Below, in pieces: positions 52,601-61,515 of a stretch of DNA of 64,000 bases; positions within the stretch are counted from its first letter, which is position 1, and every line of letters begins with the position of its first letter. This DNA comes from Flammeovirgaceae bacterium UBA2366 (GTDB lineage Bacteria; Bacteroidota; Bacteroidia; Cytophagales; Cyclobacteriaceae), in the NCBI GenBank assembly GCA_002344065.1, contig DDTK01000005.1, positions 62,001-126,000 on the forward strand, read 5' to 3'. A model generated the notes under the pieces. The model was given only the letters and a program-made list of their open reading frames with translations. It was not told the origin of the DNA and searched no databases. Position numbers and translations under genes: made by a program.

Positions 52601-55171
52601 TCGAATACCGGTAAAGGAACGATACGGATAATATGGAATACTAAACCGATCAACTGAAAAATTACCGCTCTCCTCAAATACCTTTCCACGAATTAATGCA
52701 TTGAGTGCCCCAGGCGCTGAAGTGATGGGCTCCAATGAAAAATTAATCCGGGCATTTCCTTCACTATCGGTGTAACCACTGAAAATAGTTTGAGCCTCGC
52801 TGTAAAATTCCTTTGATGGATCTTCAAACGTAAAATCAGGATATTTTGAAAATTTAGTCTCAGCTTTTGTAAGCAGCACTTCAAATTCAGCCAACAGATT
52901 TTTACCAGGCGCACCGTGCAGCCAATTTACATTCAGGTTACCCGATATATTGTTCGTACCGGCTGTGATTTTCTCCACACCAAAGTCGAGATTGATTTTT
53001 AAGCGGTTCGGTTTTACCGTTTCAATTTTAACAGGATGTGTAAACTCTGTACCACCAACTTTTACCCGTGCTGTCCAGTTGCCGGTAGGCGCATCCGAGG
53101 ACGTGACGGTAGCAAACTTGTAAAAACCATTTTCGCTGCTTGAACGCACCAGTCGGCTGGTAACCTGGCCTTGCGGATTTTGAAGCTCAAATACCACCGG
53201 ATGTGAAGTAGGTATAAGTTTCAATTTGTCTTCCAACATAAAGGTTAAGAAAAGCGAGTCGCCAGGCCGCCATACGCCACGCTCACCATAAATAAATCCT
53301 TTCAGGCCTTTGTTCACACGTTCACCACCTACATCAAAACTACTTAGCGATAACGACTCACCATCGGGTAACCGTAAGTAGCCGCGTTGCAAACCGCTTT
53401 TTGCTACCAGGGCAAAAGGTATTTCTTTGGTATTGATTGTTGCCTTTCCATCATTACCGGTAGACGCTGTTCCGATCAACTGTTGCTGATAGTCATAAAG
53501 TTCAAGCGTAACACCCGAAAGTGGTTGTGTGGTTTTTAAATCGTTAACAAACACGATGGTGCTTCCATCGCCACCACGCTTGGCGATGAGGCCCAGATCG
53601 GAAGCGATCACATTCTTTTTGATGTTGCGTTGGCCGGTATAATAAGAAGAGTGGCATGGGTTATCGCGCTCCTGCCAATCGTAGTCATAATCATAATAGT
53701 AATCTTCATACGAGTCCCAATAGCTGTACTCGTTTTCTCCACCCGACCAATCTTCCTCGGTTTCAAATCCAGCGGTTGACTGATCATCGCCTTCGTTACA
53801 AGCCAGCGCTGTATATGATTTTTTGATGTTGATTCTCACCTGGTAGATAGCACCCGGCTCGGTATTGATCAATGAGGCCAGGTCCAATGTAAAGCGATTC
53901 CATTTTCCTAAATCGGTTACACCTGAATTTTCAAGTGAGATAATCTTCTTCAACACCGGTTTACCAACCCTGCGTAATTCAGAATTACCATCAAAATTAT
54001 TTACCTGCAAAAACTGAACAATGTTGTTTTCAAAGATTCTTACAATTTGTACTTCAACCATTTTCAGGTTAACAGCTTCAAAAGGAAGTATCAAACCATC
54101 GGAACTGGGTAAGATATTGCCTTTACCGGTAAACCGAACTGCAGGTTTTAATTCCTCAAATTGAACATCAAAGCTGGCGCCTTCCTTCATCCGGAAATTC
54201 AGAATATTTCGGATGCCGGCTTCAATAGCCAGGGTTTTGCTTCCGGTTTGCCGCACCGAAGGATACACCCTTACCTCGTTGTCGCGTACTTCATAATCCA
54301 GACTGGAAAGACCGCTTATGCGGATAAGGCCATCAAGATTTTGCTTTTCGCTTAACGGATCGGAAAACTGAATAATTACATGTTGTGTAGATCCCTGATC
54401 GACCCGAACATTCATCACTTTAAAATCACTTAGGGCAGGAATTTCGATTTCCTGGCTGGTGGACTGGCTGATACCAATACCTTCTCCATTAATCGCCACT
54501 ATAACTTTACTGGCTTCTTCCTTGCGTGTTACTTCTTCAATGATAAATGAGTGTTGTTTGCCTTCACCCCCATGGCTCCAGTTCACAGTTAGTGATTTAC
54601 CATCTTGTTGCGCACTCAGGGCTTTTTCAATAGCCGTTACATCGGCAAAATCGGATGTGTACAAAACGCCCTCAATTTTTTGGCGGGTTAGCTCTGTTTT
54701 TACATAAGGTTTTACATTATCAATGGTAACCTCATAATTCTGCGGCATCACCTGGAAGGAGTAAACGAAATTCGACAGTGACGAAGGCACATCCATTAAC
54801 CGCGACAAATTGAAATTCACTTCGTAGCGCTGCCCTGAAACCAGTCGCCCTTCAGGCCTGAACTCCACCGTGTTCTTATCGATCCAAATTGCTTTTCCTT
54901 TTATGGCTGGGGTAAACGAAAACAGCTTCCCTTTGGCCTCTTCCCCTACGGCAGCATCCTCTACAGCTCCATTCACCAACACTATGCGGATGGAGGAAAC
55001 TGAACTGACTACACCAGAGGTATAGGATGAAATATACTCCGCAAAGGCCGGGTTAAGGAAGCCCTTGGGCTCGCGTGTACCTTTGCTGGTGATACCATAA
55101 AACAATGCAGCGGCAAATACGCCCAAACCGACCACAACGATGGCGATCTTTTTCCAGGGAAGGTTCTTCAT
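49604..55171 (-). CDS. Bacterial alpha-2-macroglobulin
   Basis: 1855 residues. A membrane anchor (I-A-I-V-V-V-G-L-G-V-F-A-A-A-L-F-Y-G) replaces the usual lipoprotein signal. MG-type beta domains follow, with an acidic Tyr/Asp-rich insertion near 490-510 (Y-E-D-Y-Y-Y-D-Y-D-Y-D), a bait-like region, then the thioester domain with P-Y-G-C-I-E-Q-T-T near 1392-1400. The Cys and Gln needed for the covalent trap are present. It is paired with pbpC, as in E. coli yfhM-pbpC, where the two are thought to protect and repair the cell wall after protease attack. Confidence 0.92.
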   Translation of the reverse strand: MKNLPWKKIAIVVVGLGVFAAALFYGITSKGTREPKGFLNPAFAEYISSYTSGVVSSVSSIRIVLVNGAVEDAAVGEEAKGKLFSFTPAIKGKAIWIDKNTVEFRPEGRLVSGQRYEVNFNLSRLMDVPSSLSNFVYSFQVMPQNYEVTIDNVKPYVKTELTRQKIEGVLYTSDFADVTAIEKALSAQQDGKSLTVNWSHGGEGKQHSFIIEEVTRKEEASKVIVAINGEGIGISQSTSQEIEIPALSDFKVMNVRVDQGSTQHVIIQFSDPLSEKQNLDGLIRISGLSSLDYEVRDNEVRVYPSVRQTGSKTLAIEAGIRNILNFRMKEGASFDVQFEELKPAVRFTGKGNILPSSDGLILPFEAVNLKMVEVQIVRIFENNIVQFLQVNNFDGNSELRRVGKPVLKKIISLENSGVTDLGKWNRFTLDLASLINTEPGAIYQVRINIKKSYTALACNEGDDQSTAGFETEEDWSGGENEYSYWDSYEDYYYDYDYDWQERDNPCHSSYYTGQRNIKKNVIASDLGLIAKRGGDGSTIVFVNDLKTTQPLSGVTLELYDYQQQLIGTASTGNDGKATINTKEIPFALVAKSGLQRGYLRLPDGESLSLSSFDVGGERVNKGLKGFIYGERGVWRPGDSLFLTFMLEDKLKLIPTSHPVVFELQNPQGQVTSRLVRSSSENGFYKFATVTSSDAPTGNWTARVKVGGTEFTHPVKIETVKPNRLKINLDFGVEKITAGTNNISGNLNVNWLHGAPGKNLLAEFEVLLTKAETKFSKYPDFTFEDPSKEFYSEAQTIFSGYTDSEGNARINFSLEPITSAPGALNALIRGKVFEESGNFSVDRFSIPYYPYRSFTGIRLPLGDKARGMLLTDTTHTVDVVTIDAEGNPLSRERVEVSIHKLRWRSWWDNTEESAVYMSDYYATLVSKGTIRTVNGKGQWNFKIKYPEWGRYLIKAVDPISGHSTAKIVYIDWPGWAGRARGGSEGATMLTFSSDKPAYTIGEKASVVIPGSSSGRALVSIENGSRVIESYWVETKQGDTPFSFTITKDMTPNIFVHVSLIQPHAQTINDSPIRMYGVIPIGVEDPQTHLEPVITMPDVLEPGQEVVIKISEKSKRKMTYTLAMVDEGLLDLTRFKTPDPWKRFYSREALGVKTWDLYDNVMGAFGARIERLLAVGGDMALMAGKEEDAKANRFKAVVKFLGPFTLTGGSNEHKFIMPQYIGSVKTMVVAGYEGAYGSAEKATPVRKPLMVLATLPRVLGPEEKLKLPVTLFTMDKNIRNVKVEVKTSGPLQLRESSQTVNMVGADQTIEFDLSVLGTLGVGKVEVIATSGNFKASDVIEIEIRNPNPPVTKVQEAILEAGKTWNINVTGAGMTGTNTAMLEVSSLPPINLGQRMKYLLQYPYGCIEQTTSSVFPQLYLDQVKVLTDGERSMIQANVKAGIERLKSFHQRDGGFGYWPGAENADSWSTTYAGHFLVEAEAKGYLVPNDMLKRWKKYQRSKAQAWRRNQEAYSSELIQAYRLYSLALAGDPELGAMNRLREQTNLPSTAAWMLAAAYAKAGQPEAAKSLVANMSTSVKPYHEMAYTYGSDLRDKAIILETLVLLGDRTKGFELLKDISASLSNSSYWMSTQTVAWCLKSVGAFAGTEKRGALKFNYSYNGKDATASTELPIAQVPVQVDGVKSNALKVVSESGGTLYVRLIAEGIPARGEETEEFNNLNLTITYTDVDGRMIDPTQLEQGKEFIASVTVSNPGMRGPYKNLALNQIFPSGWEINNLRLDEAESRLGGDVPTYQDIRDDRVYTYFDLGTNQRKTFQVMLTASYVGTYYLPAVSCEAMYDRSIYGRRKGQVVEVVKASGI

Positions 55172-55303
55172 ATAGGGAAAGGATTAAGGAAATGAAATTT
55201 CGAAAAATTAACGGACAATCATGGCACGATTGTATTAATTCTTGGGTAAACTTTTTGCTTTCAGTAGTATAGGTTAGAAACATGACGCAAAATCTCAACC
55301 GTA

Positions 55304-55383
55304 GTCTGAGATTGCTTCTGTCGTACCTCCCTCGCTATGAACGTTACCTTGCTTCTCTGCCTGTGGCGGATCGCAATGACGTG
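55304..55383. repeat. REP-like GAGATTGCTTC...CGCAATGACG element
   Basis: The 310-bp gap between the macroglobulin and MscS genes (55172-55481) has no gene. It contains a degenerate copy of the widespread word pair GAGATTGCTTC (from 55308) and CGCAATGACG (to 55382), which forms an imperfect hairpin. A shorter GCAAAATCTC/GAGATTGC pairing overlaps it on the left. The rest of the gap is A+T-rich with no further pattern, apart from a TACCTTTA at 55456-55463. Confidence 0.5.
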
Positions 55384-55481
55384 GTTTTTAATGAGGTCCA
55401 GTGTACAAATTTTGCGTTTTAACAATTAAATCGGGGCTAAAAAGCAGTCAGTGATTACCTTTACCGCAAAAAGCTTTAGCT

Positions 55482-56534
55482 ATGGAAGACGTTCTGCAAA
55501 AAATATACTTTAATAATACTGTACAGGATTATGCCATTGCCACTGCCATTATTGTGGGCGGGATTTCACTTCTCAGGCTTTTCAGAAGCAGGCTACTTAA
55601 TAGGTTAAAAGCTCTCTCCGAAAAAACAGAAACCAAGATTGATGACTATGTTATTGCCGGAATTGAGCGGTTTGGACTACCCATCCTTAATTATGTAATT
55701 ATCTATTGGGGTGTTCATTACCTCAACCTCTCCGACCGTGCCTCACGCCTGGTAACGGTAGTTACCTCAGTGGTGATCATTTTCTTTGTTATCCGGATTA
55801 TACTCACTGTCATCCGTAAAGCCCTTGAAACCTATGTGCTGAAACAGGAGAATGGTGAAGCAAAACTCAAGCAGATTACCGGCATTATGGTGGTGATCAA
55901 TATCGCTGTATGGGCATTGGGTGCTGTATTTCTGTTTGATAACCTGGGCTATGATGTTACGGCCATTATTACCGGCTTGGGCATTGGTGGTATTGCCATT
56001 GCGTTGGCCGCTCAAAATATTTTAGGCGATTTGTTCAATTACTTTGTGATCTTTTTCGATCGGCCATTTGAGGTGGGCGATTTTATTGTGGTAGATGACA
56101 AGCGTGGTACGGTTGAATTCATCGGTATTAAAACCACACGCATTAAAAGCATATCCGGTGAACAACTGGTCATTTCAAACAGCAATTTAACCGGCTCACG
56201 CATCCATAATTTCAGAAGACTGGAAAAAAGACGGGCGTTGTTTAACATTGGTGTGGTGTACGGAACGCCCCTTGAAAAATTAAAACGCATACCCGAGATC
56301 ATTACCAGGATTGTTGAAAGTGAACCGCTCACCACACCCGATAGGGTACACTTCGCTACGTATGGTGAGTTTAGCTTAAATTTCGAAGTAGTGTTTTTTG
56401 TGGAAAGTGCAGAATATAATCAGTACATGGACATTATACAGGATGTGAACTTCAGGATATACGAGGCTTTTGAAAACGAGGGGATTCAGTTTGCATATCC
56501 TACGCAGACGATACATTTACATAAGCCTGCCTAG
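55482..56534 (+). CDS. Mechanosensitive ion channel, MscS family
   Basis: 350 residues with four or five membrane helices. The pore helix is G-L-G-I-G-G-I-A-I-A-L-A-A-Q-N near 163-177, and the beta domain has F-D-R-P-F-E-V-G-D-F-I near 188-198 and V-I-S-N-S-N-L near 227-233. It opens on osmotic downshock. It ends 7 bp before the convergent M15 gene. Confidence 0.92.
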   Translation: MEDVLQKIYFNNTVQDYAIATAIIVGGISLLRLFRSRLLNRLKALSEKTETKIDDYVIAGIERFGLPILNYVIIYWGVHYLNLSDRASRLVTVVTSVVIIFFVIRIILTVIRKALETYVLKQENGEAKLKQITGIMVVINIAVWALGAVFLFDNLGYDVTAIITGLGIGGIAIALAAQNILGDLFNYFVIFFDRPFEVGDFIVVDDKRGTVEFIGIKTTRIKSISGEQLVISNSNLTGSRIHNFRRLEKRRALFNIGVVYGTPLEKLKRIPEIITRIVESEPLTTPDRVHFATYGEFSLNFEVVFFVESAEYNQYMDIIQDVNFRIYEAFENEGIQFAYPTQTIHLHKPA

Positions 56535-56541
56535 AATAGGG

Positions 56542-57237
56542 TTATTTACACGCCACACCATCCACATAGCTAACGATCACATCCAGCTTCGTTGCTGTAT
56601 CGCTTCCCAGAAAATCCTTGATGTCGGTAAGCTTGATGGTGTTTTTGTAGGCTTCTAATAGCGGTATAGAGAGCGGTGTGTACGACCAATGCCAGCGTTC
56701 TTCTTCATACCCTGTGCGGCCATTTTCTTTTGAGGTGTAGGGTTGACAAAATCCATACTCGTGCGCATGGGCTTTGAGCCATTCGTAAATTTTTAATCCC
56801 TCACCGGAATCAAAGTATTCGTTGTTCAGATCATTCAAGTCCATATCCGTTCCCCAATGATGGCGCGAAGTACCCGGCATGGAGGAAAACAATAAAATCT
56901 TTTTTGCGCGATCGGCCTCATTTTTAATGGAGGCTTCCGCCATCCATTTTCTTTCCCAGATGGCTTTCTGCTGAAAGTAATTTCGGGTAGCCGAAATAAT
57001 AATCAGGTTAACACTGTCTGCTTTTGCCGCTTCGGCCATGCGGATAAATGCTTCGTAGGTTTCCTTGCGCAGGTAAGCGCCCTTAGCGGAACCGCCTGTA
57101 TACTGATCAGCCAGTTGCACAAACCGGGCGTCCTGATAGGGGTTGAACTTACCTAACAGATAGTTCTTGTCAACATCCTGGGCGGTAACAATTGTGCTAA
57201 GCAGACTAAAACAGAACAGCATTAAAACGGGCTTCAT
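56542..57237 (-). CDS. Secreted M15-family D-Ala-D-Ala carboxypeptidase
   Basis: 231 residues. Signal peptide ends at V-T-A-Q (about residue 19). The zinc site is S-R-H-H-W-G-T-D-M-D-L near 124-134 and E-E-R-W-H-W-S-Y near 179-186, and the catalytic glutamate precedes the second pair. Family VanY/M15B, trimming peptidoglycan stem peptides. It lies downstream of the aromatic operon, separated by an 84-bp inverted repeat. Confidence 0.88.
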   Translation of the reverse strand: MKPVLMLFCFSLLSTIVTAQDVDKNYLLGKFNPYQDARFVQLADQYTGGSAKGAYLRKETYEAFIRMAEAAKADSVNLIIISATRNYFQQKAIWERKWMAEASIKNEADRAKKILLFSSMPGTSRHHWGTDMDLNDLNNEYFDSGEGLKIYEWLKAHAHEYGFCQPYTSKENGRTGYEEERWHWSYTPLSIPLLEAYKNTIKLTDIKDFLGSDTATKLDVIVSYVDGVACK

Positions 57238-57316
57238 AGGCTTGTTTGTTACAAAAAAGAAGCCTAAAGCTAAAACTTTACATTAAATCGAGAAAGTGGC
57301 AGTTTTACGAATAGCT

Positions 57317-57400
57317 ACCACAAAGACCACAAAAGTTTGTACAAAGAACACGAAGTACCGACTTTGTGAACTCCGTGTACACTTTTGTGGTCTCTGGGGT
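57317..57400. repeat. Imperfect inverted repeat after the aromatic operon
   Basis: Outer arms ACCACAAAGACCACAAAAGT (57317-57336) and 57381-57400 agree at 18 of 20 positions. The interior also contains related words (GTAC, CACAAAG). It lies 12 bp after the last gene of the operon and may end transcription. Confidence 0.65.
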
Positions 57401-57411
57401 AAAAAGAAAAA

Positions 57412-58515
57412 CTAAACTTTCACATCGGCTTTGTTCATGATCTTGGTTTGCACCTGAATAGATTCCTGGTGAACGAGTTTGAGCATTTCGCGCGAAAACT
57501 CTTCGCTTAAGCCCATGGCCAGGCCAAGTGCAACGCGTGTGTGGATAATTTCTTCCCACCGGTTTACCTGAAGAATGGTAACCTGGTTTTCCTTTTTGAA
57601 CTGCCCGATCTTTTCTGAGATTTTCATACGCGCAGCAAACTTCTGCATGATCTCATCATCCAACTGATCGATCTGTTCGCGGAAAACACTTAACGAGTCT
57701 TTCACATTTTTGTCATCAGGCGATGGTGTGCGCACCACCAATCCTTTTACAATTTTAGTAAGCACGGCCGGAGTTACCTGTTGCTTCGCATCACTCCATG
57801 CTGCATCGGGATTAATGTGGCTTTCAATCATCAGTCCGGCCATATCCAGGTCGAGTGCTTTTTGAGCAATGAATGGAATCAACTCGCGTGTACCACAAAT
57901 GTGACTGGGGTCGCAAATGATATCCAACTCCGGAATACGTGTTTTCAATTCAATGGCCATATCCCACATGGGTGCATTGCGGAATGGGCCCTTTTCGAAA
58001 GAAGAAAACCCGCGATGAATGGCAGCAAGCTTGGTGATGCCGGCTTTGTTTAAACGCTCCAACGCACCGATCCACAATTCCAGATCGGGGTTAACCGGGT
58101 TTTTTACCAACACCGGCACATTTACGCCTCTTAAGGCATCGGCAATTTCCTGAACTGAAAATGGATTCACGGTTGATCGGGCACCTACCCACAGTATATC
58201 AACGCCAAGTTTCAAACATGCTTCTACATGCGCAGCATTCGCCACTTCTGTTGCTACGGGCAAACCCGTTTCCTTCTTCGCTTGTATGAGCCAGTTTAAA
58301 CCTTCGAGCCCCATGCCTTCAAACTGGCCTGGGCGTGTACGTGGTTTCCAGATTCCTGCACGTAATACATGCACATTGCCTGTAGCGGCCAATTGTTTTG
58401 CCGTAGTAACTACTTGTTGCTCGGTTTCTGCACTGCATGGTCCGCTGATGATTAACGGGCGATTGGTCGTGGGTGCCCAGCTACTTATTGGTTCAAGTTG
58501 TAATTCCTTTTTCAT
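57412..58515 (-). CDS. Bifunctional DAHP synthase / chorismate mutase
   Basis: 367 residues. The N-terminal class I-beta DAHP synthase domain (about 1-265) has I-S-G-P-C-S-A near 22-28, V-L-R-A-G-I-W-K-P-R-T near 49-59 and D-P-S-H near 205-208. A C-terminal AroQ chorismate mutase helix bundle follows (about 275-360; R-E-Q-I-D-Q-L-D-D-E-I near 281-291, and R-M-K-I-S-E-K-I-G near 299-307). It starts the shikimate pathway and also takes the first step from chorismate to Phe/Tyr. It is the last gene of the operon, 10 bp after tyrA. Confidence 0.95.
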   Translation of the reverse strand: MKKELQLEPISSWAPTTNRPLIISGPCSAETEQQVVTTAKQLAATGNVHVLRAGIWKPRTRPGQFEGMGLEGLNWLIQAKKETGLPVATEVANAAHVEACLKLGVDILWVGARSTVNPFSVQEIADALRGVNVPVLVKNPVNPDLELWIGALERLNKAGITKLAAIHRGFSSFEKGPFRNAPMWDMAIELKTRIPELDIICDPSHICGTRELIPFIAQKALDLDMAGLMIESHINPDAAWSDAKQQVTPAVLTKIVKGLVVRTPSPDDKNVKDSLSVFREQIDQLDDEIMQKFAARMKISEKIGQFKKENQVTILQVNRWEEIIHTRVALGLAMGLSEEFSREMLKLVHQESIQVQTKIMNKADVKV

Positions 58516-58525
58516 AAATCGTAAA

Positions 58526-59437
58526 TCATGTTAGAGGTTGTGTTGCTTTATGGGTTGTTCCATTTAAACTTTTTTCTTGGGTTGGGTTCTCAAATCCATC
58601 CAGTATTCGTCTGATGTGGTTTGCTTCCGTCATTATCCTGCTAAGTTCTTTGGTGTCGCGTTTCATCAGGTGGTATTGAAACCGCTGCAAGTGGATAATA
58701 TATTCCTGCAGCGCCTGGCTCAGGTATTCCATGTTCTGTTCAAAAATGGGCGCCCACATACCCGGTGAACTTTTTGCGAGGCGAACAGTTGAAGCAAAGC
58801 CACTACCCGCAAGGGCAAAAATATTTTTTTCGTCTTTTTCAATATCCAATACCGTTTGTCCTAATAAAAAGGAACTGACATGCGACAAGTGAGAAACGTA
58901 AGCAACATGCTTATCATGTTCTTCAGGCTGCATATAGATGACATTCATCTCCAGCGCAGCAAAAACTTTATGTACCACATCAAGGGCATGATCAGAAGAT
59001 CGCCCACGGTCACAAATGATTGTTGTCTTCCTTGTGAACAATCCTGAAAAGGCAGCATCGGGGCCAGAGTTTTCCGTTCCGGCAATCGGGTGGGCGGCTA
59101 CAAATTGTGAACGCTTGTCATGGGTAGCAATCGATTTACAAATCTGTGCTTTAGTTGAACCTACATCCATCACCACCGTATTTGTTTTTACACTATCTAA
59201 AACAGAAGGGAGCAAGGCCGCCAGCGCATTTACCGGTATGGTAAGAATAATTAAGTCGGATGAAACAAAAGCAATATCTTCAGGTTCTATTCTGTCAACC
59301 AGGCCTCGCTCTAGTGCACGCTGGGCATGATGAGGATTTAAATCAACACCAATTAATTCGGCAGCAAAACCTGTTTTACGAAGATCAATCGCCATGGATC
59401 CACCGATCAATCCTAAACCAACTATCGTTACTTTCAT
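58526..59437 (-). CDS. tyrA: Prephenate dehydrogenase
   Basis: 303 residues. NAD motif V-G-L-G-L-I-G-G-S near 6-14, D-V-G-S-T-K near 91-96, the catalytic histidine in A-A-H-P-I-A-G-T-E near 114-122, and H-V-A-Y-V-S-H-L-S-H near 179-188. It makes 4-hydroxyphenylpyruvate for tyrosine. The start overlaps the aminotransferase stop by 4 bp. There is no ACT domain, so feedback, if any, is not of the ACT type. Confidence 0.94.
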   Translation of the reverse strand: MKVTIVGLGLIGGSMAIDLRKTGFAAELIGVDLNPHHAQRALERGLVDRIEPEDIAFVSSDLIILTIPVNALAALLPSVLDSVKTNTVVMDVGSTKAQICKSIATHDKRSQFVAAHPIAGTENSGPDAAFSGLFTRKTTIICDRGRSSDHALDVVHKVFAALEMNVIYMQPEEHDKHVAYVSHLSHVSSFLLGQTVLDIEKDEKNIFALAGSGFASTVRLAKSSPGMWAPIFEQNMEYLSQALQEYIIHLQRFQYHLMKRDTKELSRIMTEANHIRRILDGFENPTQEKSLNGTTHKATQPLT

Positions 59438-60639
59438 GCGGCTACCGATTTAGAATTTATTGCAACTGAAGCTTTCCACTTTGCAATACGCTGTAGTGCT
59501 TCTTTGAATTTTTCCTCTTTTGCGCAAAGTGAAATTCGTATGTAGTGTTTACCCGCATCGCCAAAAACAAAACCCGGGGTAATGAACACCTTCGCTTCAT
59601 ACAAAATTTTATCGATAAACTCGCCAACATCGCTAATGCTGTCAGGAACTTTTGCCCATACAAATAAGCCAGACTGGTTAGGCGAAAATGAGCAGTCCAA
59701 CGTTTTTAAAATCGCATGCGCCAACTTCCTTCTTTCTGCATAAATATGGTTCAATGCTGTAAACCATTGTTCACCTTCTTTCAAGGCTTCAACAGCAGCA
59801 TGTTGCAGGCTGAGAAACATTCCGGAATCCATATTGCTGCGCACACGAAGCACCGCATCAACGTATTCCTTCTTTCCGGTCACCCAGCCCAAACGCCACC
59901 CGGCCATATTATGCGATTTGCTCAACGAGTTTAGTTCGAGCGCTACATCTTCTGCGCCTTCAATAGAAAGCAAGCTTAGCGGATGGTCATTCAGGATTAA
60001 ACTGTATGGATTATCATTCACTATTAAAAAATCATGTTGATGTGCCAGCGCTACTAGTCTTTCAAGCTCGGCACGTGAAGCAATCCTACCTGTAGGCATG
60101 TGCGGAAAATTCACCCACATAATTTTAACCTTTGAAAGGTCCTGCTTGCTCAGTTCATCAAAATCAATACCCCAATCAAGATTTTCTTTATGTGTATAGG
60201 TTTTCACCTTTGCGCCAACCAGGTTGGTTACAGATGCGTATGTAGGATAACCAGGGTCTGGAATAAGTACCTCATCTTCTTCATTCAGGAACGCCAAACT
60301 GATGTGAAGAATACCTTCCTTCGAGCCCATTAGGGGAAGGATCATCGTTTCAGGATTTAATTCAATGTTATAAATGCGGGAATAAAAGCCTACAATTGCT
60401 TTGCGCAGCTCGGGAATCCCCTTGTAATTCTGGTAACCGTGATGGGCAGGATTTTGCGCGGAGGTAATTAATGCATCAATAGCGCTTTGTGCAGGCGCTA
60501 AATCCGGGCTTCCAATTCCCAGGTTGATGATGGGAAAATCAGGAGTATCCAACGCACGCACTTCAGCCAGCTTTCTACTGAAGTAGTACTCCTCAACGTT
60601 ATTAATTCTTCTTGCCGTTGTTATCATGTCGCTATTCAT
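59434..60639 (-). CDS. Class I/II PLP-dependent aminotransferase
   Basis: 401 residues, fold-type I. Substrate block N-L-G-I-G-S-P-D near 40-47, P-G-Y-P-T-Y near 138-143, N-D-N-P-Y near 208-212, the PLP lysine in S-L-S-K-S-H-N near 236-242, and the arginine in R-I-S-L-C near 370-374. Its place between pheA and tyrA points to aromatic (Phe/Tyr) or prephenate transamination. It lies 3 bp after pheA. Confidence 0.9.
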   Translation of the reverse strand: MNSDMITTARRINNVEEYYFSRKLAEVRALDTPDFPIINLGIGSPDLAPAQSAIDALITSAQNPAHHGYQNYKGIPELRKAIVGFYSRIYNIELNPETMILPLMGSKEGILHISLAFLNEEDEVLIPDPGYPTYASVTNLVGAKVKTYTHKENLDWGIDFDELSKQDLSKVKIMWVNFPHMPTGRIASRAELERLVALAHQHDFLIVNDNPYSLILNDHPLSLLSIEGAEDVALELNSLSKSHNMAGWRLGWVTGKKEYVDAVLRVRSNMDSGMFLSLQHAAVEALKEGEQWFTALNHIYAERRKLAHAILKTLDCSFSPNQSGLFVWAKVPDSISDVGEFIDKILYEAKVFITPGFVFGDAGKHYIRISLCAKEEKFKEALQRIAKWKASVAINSKSVAA

Positions 60640-60642
60640 TCT

Positions 60643-61497
60643 CTAGGTGTACTCAATTTTTGCCTTCTTATACTCACCCAACACATTTAAATTTTTTACC
60701 TGACGTAAAACCAATTTCAAGGCATCGTCATAGTTTTTTCTGCGTTTCCATTCCACATCCACATGAATGGAGTATTCATTGGGTTTACCGATTACGGGTA
60801 TGGATTGTATTTTGGTAAGGTTGATTTGATTGTTCTTTAACGTCATTAACGCATCGGCCAGGCTGCCAACTTCGTTGGCTACTTCAAAACTTAAAGAAGC
60901 TTTGTTGGCCTGTTTATTTTCAACTGACTTCCTGCTTAGTATCAGAAAGCGAGTAAAATTCTTCTTATGCGTTTCTATCCGCTTCTCTAAAATCTGCAGG
61001 CCATACTTTTTTGCTGCCAGTTCATTGGCAATAGCTCCGGTATTTTTCAACTTCAATTCCTTAACCCGCTTTGCCGAAAGTGCGGTATCATCGCTTTCGC
61101 GGACCTCAACCTGGTGACCGTTGGCGTTTAGTGCATGTATAAATTCCGTGCACTGACGCAACGCCATGGGGTGCGATTCAATGCTGGTGACTTCCGAAAG
61201 TTTTACACCGGGCAGGGCAAGCAAGTGCATATGAATGGGTAAATACAATTCTCCTATGATGTTGAAATGGTATTGCTGCAGTAAAAAATAGTTTGGTAAT
61301 ATGCTGCCGGCAATGGAGTTTTCAATAGCCATCACGGCAAAGTCGGACTTGCCCTTGGCCAGTGTTTCACACAATTGATGGAAGGTCAGGCACTCTACTA
61401 CTTCAATCGGCTGATTGAACCAGGTTTGTGCGGCCACTTCATGAAAGCTTGCAGTAAGCCCTTGTATTGCCACTTTTAATTTTCTTCGCTTAGCCAT
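60643..61497 (-). CDS. pheA: Prephenate dehydratase
   Basis: About 284 residues. The dehydratase domain starts K-V-A-I-Q-G near the N-terminus, with A-V-M-A-I-E-N-S near 52-59 and the T-R-F motif (N-F-T-R-F near 180-184). A C-terminal ACT domain carries the Phe-binding E-S-H-P/G-S-L-type contacts (here E-V-G-S-L-A-D near 206-212, then K-I-Q-S-I-P near 229-234), so the enzyme is probably feedback-inhibited by Phe. I place the start at ATG 61497 (A-rich upstream). The ATG at 61515 directly abuts the attenuator T run and would lie in folded RNA. Confidence 0.92.
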   Translation of the reverse strand: MAKRRKLKVAIQGLTASFHEVAAQTWFNQPIEVVECLTFHQLCETLAKGKSDFAVMAIENSIAGSILPNYFLLQQYHFNIIGELYLPIHMHLLALPGVKLSEVTSIESHPMALRQCTEFIHALNANGHQVEVRESDDTALSAKRVKELKLKNTGAIANELAAKKYGLQILEKRIETHKKNFTRFLILSRKSVENKQANKASLSFEVANEVGSLADALMTLKNNQINLTKIQSIPVIGKPNEYSIHVDVEWKRRKNYDDALKLVLRQVKNLNVLGEYKKAKIEYT

Positions 61498-61515
61498 TTT
61501 CACTTTTATAGTCAT

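Noticed and set aside
57305..57559. 84-residue minus-strand open frame across the end of the DAHP synthase gene
   Set aside because: It is mostly an out-of-frame shadow plus the CACAAAG inverted repeat, with no family features.
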